Part shown: positions 48,061 through 58,680 of the stretch, piece after piece
How positions within the stretch are numbered: position 1 is the stretch's first letter
Layout of the letters: each line of letters opens with the position of its first letter
Source: Uloborus plumipes
Lineage: Eukaryota > Arthropoda > Arachnida > Araneae > Uloboridae
Assembly: GCA_038373865.1 (NCBI GenBank)
Contig: JAXGGA010001641.1
Location: 62,001 to 126,000 of the forward strand
DNA length: 64,000 bases
Direction: 5' to 3'
Translations under genes and position numbers: made by a program
The notes under the pieces: generated by a model
Database searches by the model: none
What the model was told of the DNA's origin: nothing
What the model saw: the letters and a program-made list of their open reading frames with translations, nothing else

Positions 48061-48872
48061 TGGAACTTTAATAGTGGCAACTATTTATTAACACCTAAAA
48101 CAAAAATGATGCATAATACCAAGGTTTACTGTCCTTCAGTATAGTCATCATCATTGCTTACAAGTTTCCAACGATGTGGCAGTCATAGGACTCCTGTAGC
48201 AGTGCCTGTTCTGTCAACAGTTCGGGTGGAGCGGTCTACTGACACTGGAATCTCTGGAATAGCTTTGAAGCAAATTCTATGAAGTGATTCCTTAATTTTA
48301 GGAGTTAAGGCAAAGCCGCTTGTTACTTTCAGTCATTTTAAGTCTTAAAGTCACTGGAATTTTTGACTTAATTCCCAAGACGAAGGAATCCCCTCGTGAA
48401 AATCGCTTCAGAACTGCTCAAGAAATTTCCACTGCAATAGACCACTCCATTCAAACTACCGACAGAACAGTCGCTGCTACAGGCGTCCTATGATTTCACA
48501 TCGTTGGAATCTGTTTACACACAGTGCCGATGACTAATTGTACTGAAATTCATTAAATCTTGGTGGTATATGTCACTTCTGTGCCTCAGAACCAGAACGA
48601 CGTAAGTCCAAAAATGGCGATTTTCACTTTACAAGTGAATTGTATGTAGAATCTTATCCTGCATCGACCCATGAGAACGGTATTCCATAAACAAATTCCT
48701 TCCCAATTATTTAGCAGCATTAAAAGAGCACAAACCCCATCCTTTGCATGCATCCGACAATAGTTTTTCCCTTTTCCTGAAAAGTTACAAAAATGGACGT
48801 ACGTTAGTCTGGTTCTGAGGTATAGACTTTTGTAATAAGTGTAAATTAATAGTTGCCACTATTTGAGTTCCA
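48061..48872. mobile_element. Second palindromic mariner-like remnant, head to head
   Basis: Terminal sequence TGGAACT..AATAGTGGCAACTATT at the left is inverted at 48843-48872. Internal arms 48144-48312 and 48358-48534 are inverse copies. The left arm on the minus strand ends HRWKLVSNDDDYTEGQ followed by a stop, like a mariner C-terminus; the right arm carries the diverged equivalent on +. A MITE-2 (48584-48830) has inserted between the right arm and right terminus. Confidence 0.6.
48584..48830. mobile_element. MITE family 2, copy 2
   Basis: CCTCAGAACCAGAACGACG and CGTTAGTCTGGTTCTGAGG are inverse ends; TA follows the right end and TG precedes the left. 247 bp. The interior includes AGAGCACAAACCCCATCC, also seen in copy 3. 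It lies 195 bp before exon 3. Confidence 0.75.
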
Positions 48873-49025
48873 CCTTTCGTAGATTGATTCAAATGCCTAC
48901 TTCTATCAGTGATCAATATTTTATTCAAATGTGAAGCTTTATTTCTTCGGGAAGCAATACTAATTTTAAATTTTGTAAACATATTGCAGTGTCTGAATTT
49001 GAAATCCTTATTTTCTTTGTTCTAG

Positions 49026-49126
49026 GGAGGACTGTGTTCCATGTCGGATACCATGGAAAGTTTCAAAGATGTTGGCGGAAGTCCCTCTTCACAACCCCCC
49101 AGCGTTCGAATCAAACACCTCACTAG
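49026..49126 (+). CDS. Internal exon 3 of the same unidentified host gene
   Basis: The acceptor is a T-rich tract ending TTCTAG and the donor is CACTAG|GTAAGAG. It is 101 bp: 33 codons plus AG, so the next exon must supply one base. It starts in phase 0, exactly as exon 2 ends, so the joined frame runs on through ...SSLSG-GGLCSMSDTMESFKDVGG. The rest of the exon encodes SPSSQPPSVRIKHLT. The segment is Ser/Pro-rich with no recognised domain. The intron before it is about 34.8 kb. Additional small exons inside that intron cannot be excluded if their lengths are multiples of three. Two related MITEs (48584-48830 and 49325-49547) lie within 450 bp on either side. Confidence 0.8.
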
Positions 49127-49324
49127 GTAAGAGTTGCCACACCTTTGCTCTTTTAGACCATTTGCTTTAATAATATTAGCTCTAGACGTCGATGCTTTTT
49201 AATCATCTTAGTGGCACTACGGTCACTTCTCACATGGACACATCTTCGCCACTTCACCGATCTTGGACGTACAGTATAGTGTCCAAAATTCTGAATACAA
49301 ATATCGGTTTTTATCATTTCTGCA

Positions 49325-49547
49325 CCTCGGTGCTACATTAGTGTAAGTCCAAAATGAGAGATTTTTTGGTTGCACTGCATATTCTATGTAACCCTATTTC
49401 CCAATGAATCGTAAGAGCTTAATTCTATTAAAAAAAACTTCTATAACTATTTTCCAGCTTTAGAAGAGCGCGAGTTCCACCCTTTGTATGCACCAGACGA
49501 ACGCTTTTACGCTGTTCTATGAGACTTTCATTAGTTTAGTTTTGAGG
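49325..49547. mobile_element. MITE family 2, copy 3
   Basis: A diverged copy: CCTCGGTGCTACATTAGTG at the left and TTAGTTTAGTTTTGAGG at the right, with shared GTAAGTCCAAAATG and interior AGAGCGCGAGTTCCACCC. Begins 198 bp after exon 3, same orientation as copy 2. Confidence 0.65.
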
Positions 49548-51152
49548 CACGAAAGATAAAATGATTATTTTTTAGACAACTAGTAGCAACATATGTATAG
49601 AGTAATTTTTTCATGTTTATTTCTATTGACAGGGGTGCTAACGAAGGGAGGGGGGGGGTAGCAAATAGCGCTATTGAAATTTTCAGGGAGGGGGTCTTTT
49701 AGATGGTCTTTTGCAATAATTCGTCAGGTCTCTTTCTTGGGGGATGATCCATATTAATCGAAGCAGAGTGTGCCACCTTCCATGAGGAGCATATGAGCCC
49801 CTTGCTATTTATTACACTGAATACCAATTGAATTCTGATTGACACTGAATATTAAAAATATAATGAAAACCACTGAATATGAGTAATATACTGGATATCA
49901 CTAAATACCTAAATTTCAATTGCAAATTCTTTGACGTTTCCTCAATATGTGTAATCGTTTGTCATGTCTTTGTTGGATCAATCTCTATTTTAAGTCACTT
50001 TCAAAATTTTCACTGCATTGAACCAAAATTGCTGTTTTCTAGTGCTAATAGTTTGAATCCTACTATTTTTTTTTACCCACTTCTGATTTGAGAAAATTAG
50101 CGAAGATTTAAATTGATCTTTTAAACAAGGGCATTTATTGACGATATCTAATAGGATACAAACAGCGAAAAAAAGTGCTTTATATTCCGCGAATTGTAAG
50201 CGATCCTCATTTGTTACCAAGCTTGAATTTTCAATGTATCATTACTCGCTCTTCTTCTTCCCATTCTCAGTTTTCTGGAACAAAGGATCGGATAATAAGG
50301 TGGCTATTAGTGATGCTACCGCACTTGGGTGCGACGCTGAACGCGAATTAGAATCGATTTTAGCAACATTTGTCATGTGTCCGAGAAGAATTGCTGCTCC
50401 ACCCCTCGCTCATTACACCCTCCGCCTCCACTCATGAAACTCTTGGCGGGAAGCTGGGGTTAATGGGGTGGGTGGTTGTCGAAGGAATATACAAATCCTC
50501 TCTTTTGCTAATTTCAAGATTGATTTCCTCGGGCCTTGAATTTTACATTTTTTCTTTTTTTGTGTTGAACATAATGAGCTTTTTCTTACTTGGATATCAG
50601 CGAAATGTTGCAAGTTACGTTAAGATGTGTTGGGTATTGAATTTCTAAAAACCTAGATGGTTGTTGTAGAGTGTACACTGTACATGCTTACCATTCCAAT
50701 GTCTCCACGATCAATATAATGAAACGCAGGATTTTTGTTTTCTAAGACTTCCTGAAAAACAGCTTTTTGTATTTGTGTTCAACTTACAATATGTGTTGTG
50801 CTTATTTTAATGGAAATGAGTTGGGCCAGCCTTTTCAGCCTTCTGAAACTGTTATTACGACTTGGAGTTATTTCTTATGTTTTATCAGAATATTCCGGTT
50901 TTTAATTTGTTGTGTTCTTTGGAGGCTTTAAAATGTAACTGATATTTGTAATGAGTCTTTTGAAGTCAATCATATCAACTCTTCTTTTTAAATTTTACCA
51001 TACCTCTACTGCCAATTGCTGCTTAGCAAATACATGGTTGGTTTTGAAGCCGTTTGAAAGTTACTTGAGCTTCGCACTGAATACGGTCTTCCTTTTCCTC
51101 AACAAAGGAGGAAATTGCCTTTGAAACCTATCTGTGAATTTTAATCTCATTA

Positions 51153-51532
51153 CTAGCTGCGTGGGGCTTCACGCCTTTCACGTAGTTAGCAGAATTTCAA
51201 CAAACTCACCACCAAGGCGGCTCGCTAGAAAAACACTTCGCTCATTTCTTTTTTTCCTACGTCAAACAGTCATTCGAATTATTGAGAGAAATAGTTTCTG
51301 GGGCCACGGTTCTTACTTGACGGAGCTACGCGCGAGAGAGAATTGCGCAATAGCGACTTTTACTTGGTTCCGAAGGAATGAGAATGGAAGAAAAAAAAAA
51401 CAAAACTTATGTGCGGAAAAAAATGTAGAACCAAATGGTACCTCATTCGATTCTCCACTCCCAGAGGGATTTGAGGAGTTCAAGCTTCAGACAGACAGAC
51501 AGACAGACGCGAACAGATTTTAATAGTAGAGA
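51153..51532 (-). mobile_element. Short non-autonomous Helitron
   Basis: On the minus strand it starts TCTCTACTATTAAAATCTG, continues with a GTCTGTCTGTC run, and ends with a GCGTG-aagccc-CACGC hairpin then AGCTAG followed by T. A TC start, a hairpin about 2-4 bases before CTAG, and a T after it are the Helitron signature. 380 bp, no helicase. A 129-codon + frame across it looks incidental. Confidence 0.7.
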
Positions 51533-51975
51533 ACGGAAGTTCTTGGGTATAAAATGTTTTTCTCTTTGAAAAGAAAAGACAATTACCACAGTTGAATATT
51601 TGAGTATTAAAGGAGCTGGAATTGATCCTCCTGCTCGAAATTAGAATTGTATGTGTCCAAAAGGCCTCCATCTCTCGCATCATTACATCTTCATTTGCAA
51701 AACTTGGAATGCTCAATTAGGGAAATAATGATCATTGCACGTATTTCAAAATGTTAATGGGACATGGGACAGTTTTAGAAAGTGGATGGCACGTTGCTGT
51801 ATTTGTGCCAAGAAAGTATGCTGTATTTGTTCCATTGTCTGTGATGCTTGTAAACGGGAAGCTCCAATGCTATGTCTCAGAATTGTCTATTTGATGTTTT
51901 AGTATCCAGTCCGGAAATTAATTTTCCTATTTTCTGAATAAAGAGAGAATTTGATGCTGTTTATATTAGATAAAT

Positions 51976-52138
51976 ATGGCCCTACATTGGGGGGGGGGGT
52001 GGCAAAGGGTGAAAGCAGAATGTAACTTCATCTGAAAACAACAAGCACCACGCCCACTTATGTGTAAATATATTGATTTCCCAAAGTCAGGGGGGAGGCG
52101 ATTATCCCCCATCCTAACCCCTCTAAATGACGGGCCTG
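51976..52138. mobile_element. hAT MITE, third copy, diverged
   Basis: ATGGCCCTACATTGGGG at the left and CTAAATGACGGGCCTG at the right; interior CCACGCCCACTTATGTGTAA and ATTGATTTCCCAAAGTCAGG match 14305-14479. I see no 8-bp duplication. Confidence 0.65.
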
Positions 52139-53339
52139 GTCTTTTCTCCAAGACATCCTTTCGCACATTTTTATTTAAAATTCCCATCTAAACTTTTTCT
52201 CTTGCAGAAGCACAATGTATTTCAACTCTTAATAGTCTTACACTCTTCTTGACTTCGCACTTTCACATTAGTTAACACTAGAATTTGAACGATTCTTACT
52301 TGCTGAAATAAAGCTCAAATTTGTCTCAAGCCACATCTGCCACTAAAAGTGCAGAGCTGAGCATTATGATCTCTTCTAGCGTTCCCCCCACAAAAGCCCC
52401 TTGAGAGCATCTTCAGTTCCCGCAAATGAGGAAATCCCTTTTCAGTTGCTAATTGCTGCGAGCCGAAAGACTCCTTTTCAGTGCCGATTCGAAACGGTTT
52501 AAGCCTTTTAGTCTGCATTAAGATTTCATTAATGACTTGAGTTTTGCTAAAGAATATTTAAAGTTGTACATTTGGATGGTTTCTATTTTTATCTTCTTCC
52601 TCGGGCGACTCAGTATGTGTTGTTACGGCAGAGTAGTAAGACGTTGCAGAGGTATAATGAACTGTTTAAAAAATTTTTGTGTTTTGGGTAGTGCCAAAAA
52701 GTAGAGGGATATTAGCTTTTTACCGTTAGTAAAACGCGTGAAAAGTTTAAACACTTTGCAGCTTATCATTGAAAAGTTTGTCTAAATCTTGCTATATGTC
52801 AGTATCTGTTAGGGATATTATAGCCATCTCTTGTCCCATAACTTAGGAATGTTTAGTCTAATCTTTGTACTCGGCCTTTTCAAATTTTTCATATCTGCAC
52901 TTACACCCTTTTTGCTTCATCTGTGCAATACTTTCATGTTGATAGCTAACAAATATTGGCATTGCCAGCCAGGAATTGTTGCTGTGGTGTTAGGAATCAC
53001 TTTTTGCGTTTATGAAATGGTTTTGATTGGTGTTGGTTAAAATATTATGATGATTTGTTGAGAATTTTTGCGACGATTTTGCGAATTTCTCTCGAATCGT
53101 TATAACTTTATGCAGTGCTTTCATACGATAATAGTCCTAAATATTACGGGTGCGTAAGAAGAATGGTTACGATGATGGCACGAAATGCTATCCTCTTGTA
53201 AGGAGACATTATCGACACTTTGATGGCCTCGGAATGTTATTCATTTCACAATCTATTGTCTCTACGATGTCATTTTGCTTCATGTGCTACTATCTCCAAG
53301 ACGACATTCATGTCATTGCAGACACTTATACGTTTGGGA

Positions 53340-54010
53340 GCTGTCAGTCATTTTACATGCCATTGTTCAGAATGGCACATAAGATGAATGACCCCTGTGG
53401 GACGTCATTCATCTTATGTGCTATTCTGAACTGGCGCCTGCCAAACGTCACTCATTGCGTGTGCCAGTGTGAACTGAGGCTTGCTGAACGTCATTCATTT
53501 CGTGTGCCACTGTGAAATGACTTCGATTGAAAGTCATTCATGTACATTTCATATGCCACGTCTACAAGACGTCATTCCAGTCCTGTGTCCATGTAAACTG
53601 CCGTCAGCGGTACGTCATTTATATCATGTGCCATTGTAAACTGACGTTCGCTGGATGTCATTCATTTCATGTGCCATTGGGAACTGAAATCAGCAGGAAG
53701 TCCTTCATTACAAGTGCTACTATAGACTGACGTCGACTGAACATCATTTCTATTCAATTCATACGCCACTGTGAGCTGACGTCTACGGGACGTCATTCCT
53801 GTCCCGTGTCATTGTAAACTGATGTCCGCGGGATGTCGTTCATTCCATATGCCATTGTAAACTGACGTCTACTGGATGTTATTAATTTCACGTGCCATTG
53901 TGAATTGACGGCAATGGGACGTTATTCAATTCATGTGCCATTGTGAACTGACGTCAGCTGGACGTTATTCAGTTCAAGGGCCACTACAGACTGTTGGTTA
54001 CGAAATTTTG
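53340..54010. repeat. 43-bp minisatellite built on TGACGTC, about 15 copies
   Basis: The best-preserved units are exactly 43 bp apart: GTGCCATTGTRAACTGACGTC followed by a variable linker, GGACGTCATTCATTTCA. Copies are diverged at the 5' side. Frames across it (53150-53515, 53527-53730, 53933-54142) are repeat artefacts. Confidence 0.85.
53368..53428. repeat. 25-bp hairpin inside the minisatellite
   Basis: 53368-53392 is inverted at 53404-53428 with one mismatch and an 11-base loop. It arises where one repeat unit is inverted relative to its neighbour. Confidence 0.85.
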
Positions 54011-56179
54011 TTTATCTCATGTGCCATTACCCTCACTTTGGGGTGTACATTATTACGTCATTGTGTGTCAAGGGGTCAAAAGGTTTTTACATGCGGATTT
54101 TTTAAACGAGAATTTCGCTTATTCTTGTGCGAAAAAATCTAGAAATATTTTCATTCGATATGTCTCCTACAGTATGAGTGTTCAGAAAAATAAAAACAAT
54201 AATAAAACAAAATCTTGGTATTTGCATTCGCCGGTTGGAACATTTGAATGTTGCTCCCATGAAAACTTTGATTCGAGTTCATACTTCAAAGAAAATGTTA
54301 GCCTAGCCGGCGACTCGGGATTCCTTCAGAGGATCGATTCTTCTTCGTTTCCATGGCAACCAAGGAGCAGAAGTTCTACATCGGGCATTCCATCCCCAGA
54401 GAGAAACACTGCAGCCAAAGATGAAATTACAAAGTATCGGTTAAAACTCTGATGAAATTGCTCGCCGATTTCTGTTCTTTCGGGAATAGTTATTGCTCTG
54501 GGACATTAAGGAAATATCTTCAAGGAAGCACTTTTAATGGACTCGTCTCGAGTTGTGTTTATGCTGCATGAGAGAACACTTTCGCCGAGAAATATTTAAA
54601 TAAACTGCATTAGCTATTAAGAAATGTTTGTTTTTATCTGCAGGTTGTTTGAGGATTCGGAGCGGGAGTGGGTTATTTTTGAAAATGTCACAGGTTTCGT
54701 TTAAGACTTGGTCATTTGGAGTGATAGTTATTTGGTTTTTGTGCTGCAGGTCTAACTTTCGTAGATTGAGTATATCAGTTTTAGGTAATTTAGTTGATTC
54801 ATGTCACATTATTGGTTTTTATCTTCCTAGTTGAATGACTATATTTAGTATCCAAGAAATGCATCAGGTAGGTATCTATGGGGTTTGAATAGGAGTACTA
54901 AGAAGTAATTTCTTCAGCTGGGGAAATATTCTATCGCGTTTGATTAAGTAGAATAGGTCATCACATTAGATGAATTTTCTGGGTATAACAATGAAAAAAA
55001 GCTTTTCCATATTTTGCGCAAGGGAGGTGTTTTGGATTCTGGAATTGCTTGCTAAATATTAACAACGTATAGTACAGATGGGCATATAATTTTATCCCAC
55101 ACGTGACAAATCTATATTTAGCTTCGAAAGCAATACTTCAAAATTTTAATAAAGGGAAAACATTGCTTAAGAAGTCACGCATGTGTGAATCGTATTTGGA
55201 ATAGGAATCCAAAAAGAGTCATAAAAATGTGTTACGTTATTCTGTTTAACAGGGCCCCAAAAATGCATTGCGACGGCCCCCAAACTAGTAAATTGGGCAC
55301 TCAGATGTTTATTTAAAGTTTTAAAATAAATTATAGAACTATCAAATGCGGAACAAAATGCCCCAGTTTCTTGGAATGGCCCAGATATGCATTGTTGAAA
55401 AATAATCGTTACTTTAATTTCATTGCAACTCCAGCGCAACAACGATAGAACTGACCTCAATCGATTTAAAATAGTATCTTTGTTTGCTATAAAACTAATA
55501 AATAAATAAGAGAACCTTGAGAAATGTATGAGATATGCTACTACTACATAAGGTGGCAAATTAATATGATAAAATAATGTAAGTATTTAGTATTACTAGT
55601 TTCTGCTATCACAAGAACATACAAACTCAATTAACCAACAGAAGTTTAGAAAATTACTAAAAACCCCACAATTTTGTTAAGAGGTAGACGGATACGATTA
55701 AGTAATGCAAGTTTTTTTCATTCATCTACTCTGGTACTCAACGAAAAGTAATCTCAAATAAATAAAGAAAACTATGAGAAAACTACTGGACTGGCTAAAT
55801 GCTGGTTCTACTTGCGAAGGAGAAAGAATGCGGTTAAATGATGCAAGCATTTAATCTTCATCTTTGGTATGCCACGAAGATAAAAGCATTGTTAGAATGG
55901 AGTAAAAAATGAAACGGTTGAAAGTAATTGTCCTTTTTAAAGACCAGATGTTTAGTCTAGGCAGGCATATACCACCCATTTTTTTCTCTCATTATTATAC
56001 ATTTTCGGAACCTCTGAAGGTCACCCACATTTTAGAGGGATTGAAGAAACTTGGCGACGTTCTGGCGCTGTCTTTGAAGCTTGAAGCAGAATGGGAGGCT
56101 ATCATTACGTGACCCTTTTGAGGTACGATCAGCCCCAGCGGGTAAGTTCGAAGCTGATGCTCAACTATCGCTTTCTTTC

Positions 56180-56345
56180 TGTATAGTCTTAATTAAGGGG
56201 ATGCCATCAGTCGAATCAACTCGTTTCTGTGCTGTGATTGGCGTGTAATTATCCGTCTTGCCTAATTGGGATTGGTTATCATTTTCGCAGCAACGTCTAA
56301 TTGGTGGCTGTGACTAATTGTCCAATTAGCTGCTGAGCAAGGAGT
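56180..56345. promoter_or_regulatory. Candidate enhancer: dense homeodomain and CCAAT-type sites
   Basis: TTAATTAA, GTAATTATCC, CCTAATTGGG, TCTAATTGGTGG, ACTAATTGTCC and CCAATTAGC occur in about 145 bp, interleaved with ATTGG/CCAAT motifs, in sequence less AT-rich than its surroundings. Several are inverse pairs of each other. Resembles a developmental cis-regulatory element; activity is inferred. Confidence 0.35.
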
Positions 56346-56616
56346 CGAGGTTTATTGAATTCCGATCTATCGTATCGAATAGTTTCTTTTGCTTTGTTCT
56401 GAAGTCATTTGATCTCTTTTCATTATGTAATTATAAATTTTTGAATAACAAAGTTTAAAGAGAGGTGCTTCTAGGGAAGAGCTTTAATTAGCATTATGAA
56501 TCCGTATAGTTTATGGATTCATGTTCTTGATTTTTAAAAAATGTATTATTTTTTAATGGGGCGAACTTTGCTGCTGTTTATAGGAACTGAGAAGTAACTA
56601 AAAGTTAATTGAAAAA

Positions 56617-58680
56617 AAACAAGAAGTTCTGTCAAGAACTAAACGAGCCTACTTTCCCGTACATCGACATCGGCATTCTCGCATCTGATCATTATTCTCT
56701 TGATTATCTGAGACTTAAAATTATGTCAAACATACCTTTTTAGCACTTAGAGCTGATTTCGAAAAGCAAAATATACCCCTTTCATCAGATGAAGTAGACA
56801 CGTAAAAAGTAATTAACGAATAAATAAAGTTTTGTCGCACCTTTTAAAGAGTGTAACTGTTACAGTTCCTCCGTAGAAAAAATCCTCCATCGTTTTCAAA
56901 AAAAAAAAAAAATAATAATAATAATAATAATAAATAAATAAATAAATAAAAGTACAAAGAGCATCAAAACACATTTTATCAAAGAAAGAAAAAAAAAAAA
57001 GAAAAAAAAAACTCGTCCGTTAATAAAATGTCTCGAATTTCACTTTTAATCTGTTGCCAGTTGTTAAATATAAATAAAGAATAAAATGTTCTCGTGAATG
57101 AAAAATTTTTGTTACAAAAAAAACATCGTCTGCCAAAAAAAAAAAAATAATAATAAATAAAATAAAACAAATTTATAAATAAACAAAAAATCGTCTGCAC
57201 AGTCAGTAATTTTTTTTCTGAGCCTGCATTTCCGCCATGTTTGCGGAGTCGGAGTCGGAATCAGAGTCCTCACAGAAGATTACTCAGAAAAGTACGTTAC
57301 AAACATTATTTATCAAAACCATTTTCTTACAAAGTTAGTTTGAAGGAAATCCGACTTTAAGTTCAGGATCAACATTCAACTTAAATTCCCCGTAGACGCT
57401 AATGTTAATTTTTTTTCTGAACGGTTCAATATTGAACGAAAAATGGTTCAAATCAAAAAGCGAAATATGGGAATGCATGGGAAAGCCTCTCCGAGATCTT
57501 TCAAACAAAAAAAAGTTTATTCCATTCGGACGGTTCACTCAAAAGTTATTAGGTGGGGAAAGGTTGCTTGAACGGTTCAATGTTGAACGAAAAAGTGTTC
57601 AAATTGAAAATTTTAATACGGTAATGAAGTATCCTTGCTGAGATCCTTCGAACAAAAAAAAAGTTTATTTAAATCGGACTGTTCACTCAAAAGATATTAG
57701 GGGTGACAGCTTGATTGAGCGGTTCAATGTTGAACGAAAAATTGTTCAAATCGAAAATGTAGATACGGGAATGAAGTATCCTTGAAAAGATCTTTCGAAC
57801 AAAAAAAAGTTTGTTCAAATCGGATTGTTCACTCAAAAGTTAGCATCGCGGGACCGGTTGTTTGAACGGTTCAAAGTTGAACCAAAAATTGTCGAAATCG
57901 AAAAATCAAATATAGGAATGAGCTGCACTCGCTGAGATCTTTCGAACAAAAAAAAAATTATTCCATTCGGACGGTTCACTCAAAAGTTATTAGGTGGAGA
58001 AAGGTTGCTTAAACGGTTCAATGTTGAACCAAAAGTGTTCAAATTGAAAATTTAAATACGGTAATAAAGTATCCTTGCCGAGATGCTTCAAACAAAAAAA
58101 AGTTTGTTTAAATCGGACTGTTCATTCAAAAGTTATTAGGGGTGACAGCTTGATTGAGCGGTTCAATGTTGAACGAAAAATTGTTCAAATCGGAAATGTA
58201 AATACGGGAATGAAGTACCCTTGAAAAGTTCTTTCCAACAAAAAAAAGTTTGTTCAAATCGGGCTGTTCATTAAAAAGTTAGTATCGCGGGACCGGTTTT
58301 TTGAACGGCTCAAAGTTGAACCAAAAATTGTTCAAATCAAAAAATCAAATATGGGAATGAGCTGTACTCGCCGAGATCTTTCCAACAAAAAAAAGTTTGT
58401 TCAAATCGGAATGTTCATTCAAAAGTTATTAGGGGGGGGACAGACAGACCGACCGACCGACCGACGCACAAATTCCCCATCTCAATACCCTACTTTCAAA
58501 TTTTTAATTTTTCGATATTCATTTTACCTTTTTATTTTTTAACTTGGCGATATTTTTAACTTGGCGATATTTTTTAACTTGCGATATTTTTGGACTTGGC
58601 GATATTTTTTAGATGCATTAAGCTACTTTTAATACTTTTTTCGTCTTTCTTTTATTTTTAACGGGAAAGTAGGCTAAAAA
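56617..58680 (-). mobile_element. Helentron/HINE-like non-autonomous element, copy 2
   Basis: Same structure as 38659-40279: stem-loop AGTTCT-GTCA-AGAACT, AGCCTACTTTCCCGT (56646-56660) and its inverse (58661-58675), GACA/GACC-type microsatellite (58439-58466), and internal tandem units. It is about 443 bp longer because of three extra tandem units. High identity to copy 1 across more than 1 kb. Confidence 0.6.
57419..58438. repeat. Seven tandem units of about 147 bp in HINE-like copy 2
   Basis: Anchors at 57422, 57573, 57720, 57867, 58014, 58159 and 58307. By their lead-in sequences the order is A0-A-B-C-A-B-C, where A has GGAAAGGTTGCTT, B has GACAGCTTGATTG, C has GCGGGACCGG. Copy 1 has only A0-A-B-C. 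Confidence 0.8.

Larger units (their letters stand above)
14209..49025 (+). other. Very large intron between exons 2 and 3
   Basis: About 34.8 kb. Most of it is AT-rich sequence in which I see no genes: 14873-17948, 18415-19869, 20134-22231, 22403-26003, 27173-32145, 34640-38658 and 44002-46739 hold only homopolymer runs and simple repeats apart from the candidate sites listed separately. 15190-15420 and 20560-20880 are less AT-rich islands without a convincing frame. 21450-21680 is dense in GTCAC/GTGAC motifs with no clear unit. The repeat elements inside are listed individually. Confidence 0.65.

Noticed and set aside
49632..49700. CAGGGGTGCTAACGAAGGG as a hAT left end
   Set aside because: I found no matching inverted right end or 8-bp duplication.
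53150..54142. Several frames of 67-121 codons
   Set aside because: They run through the 43-bp minisatellite and change frame with each unit.
55167..55559. 130-codon minus-strand frame
   Set aside because: No domain, splice context or codon bias; it overlaps a CAGGGCCCC-type sequence that may be a transposon end.
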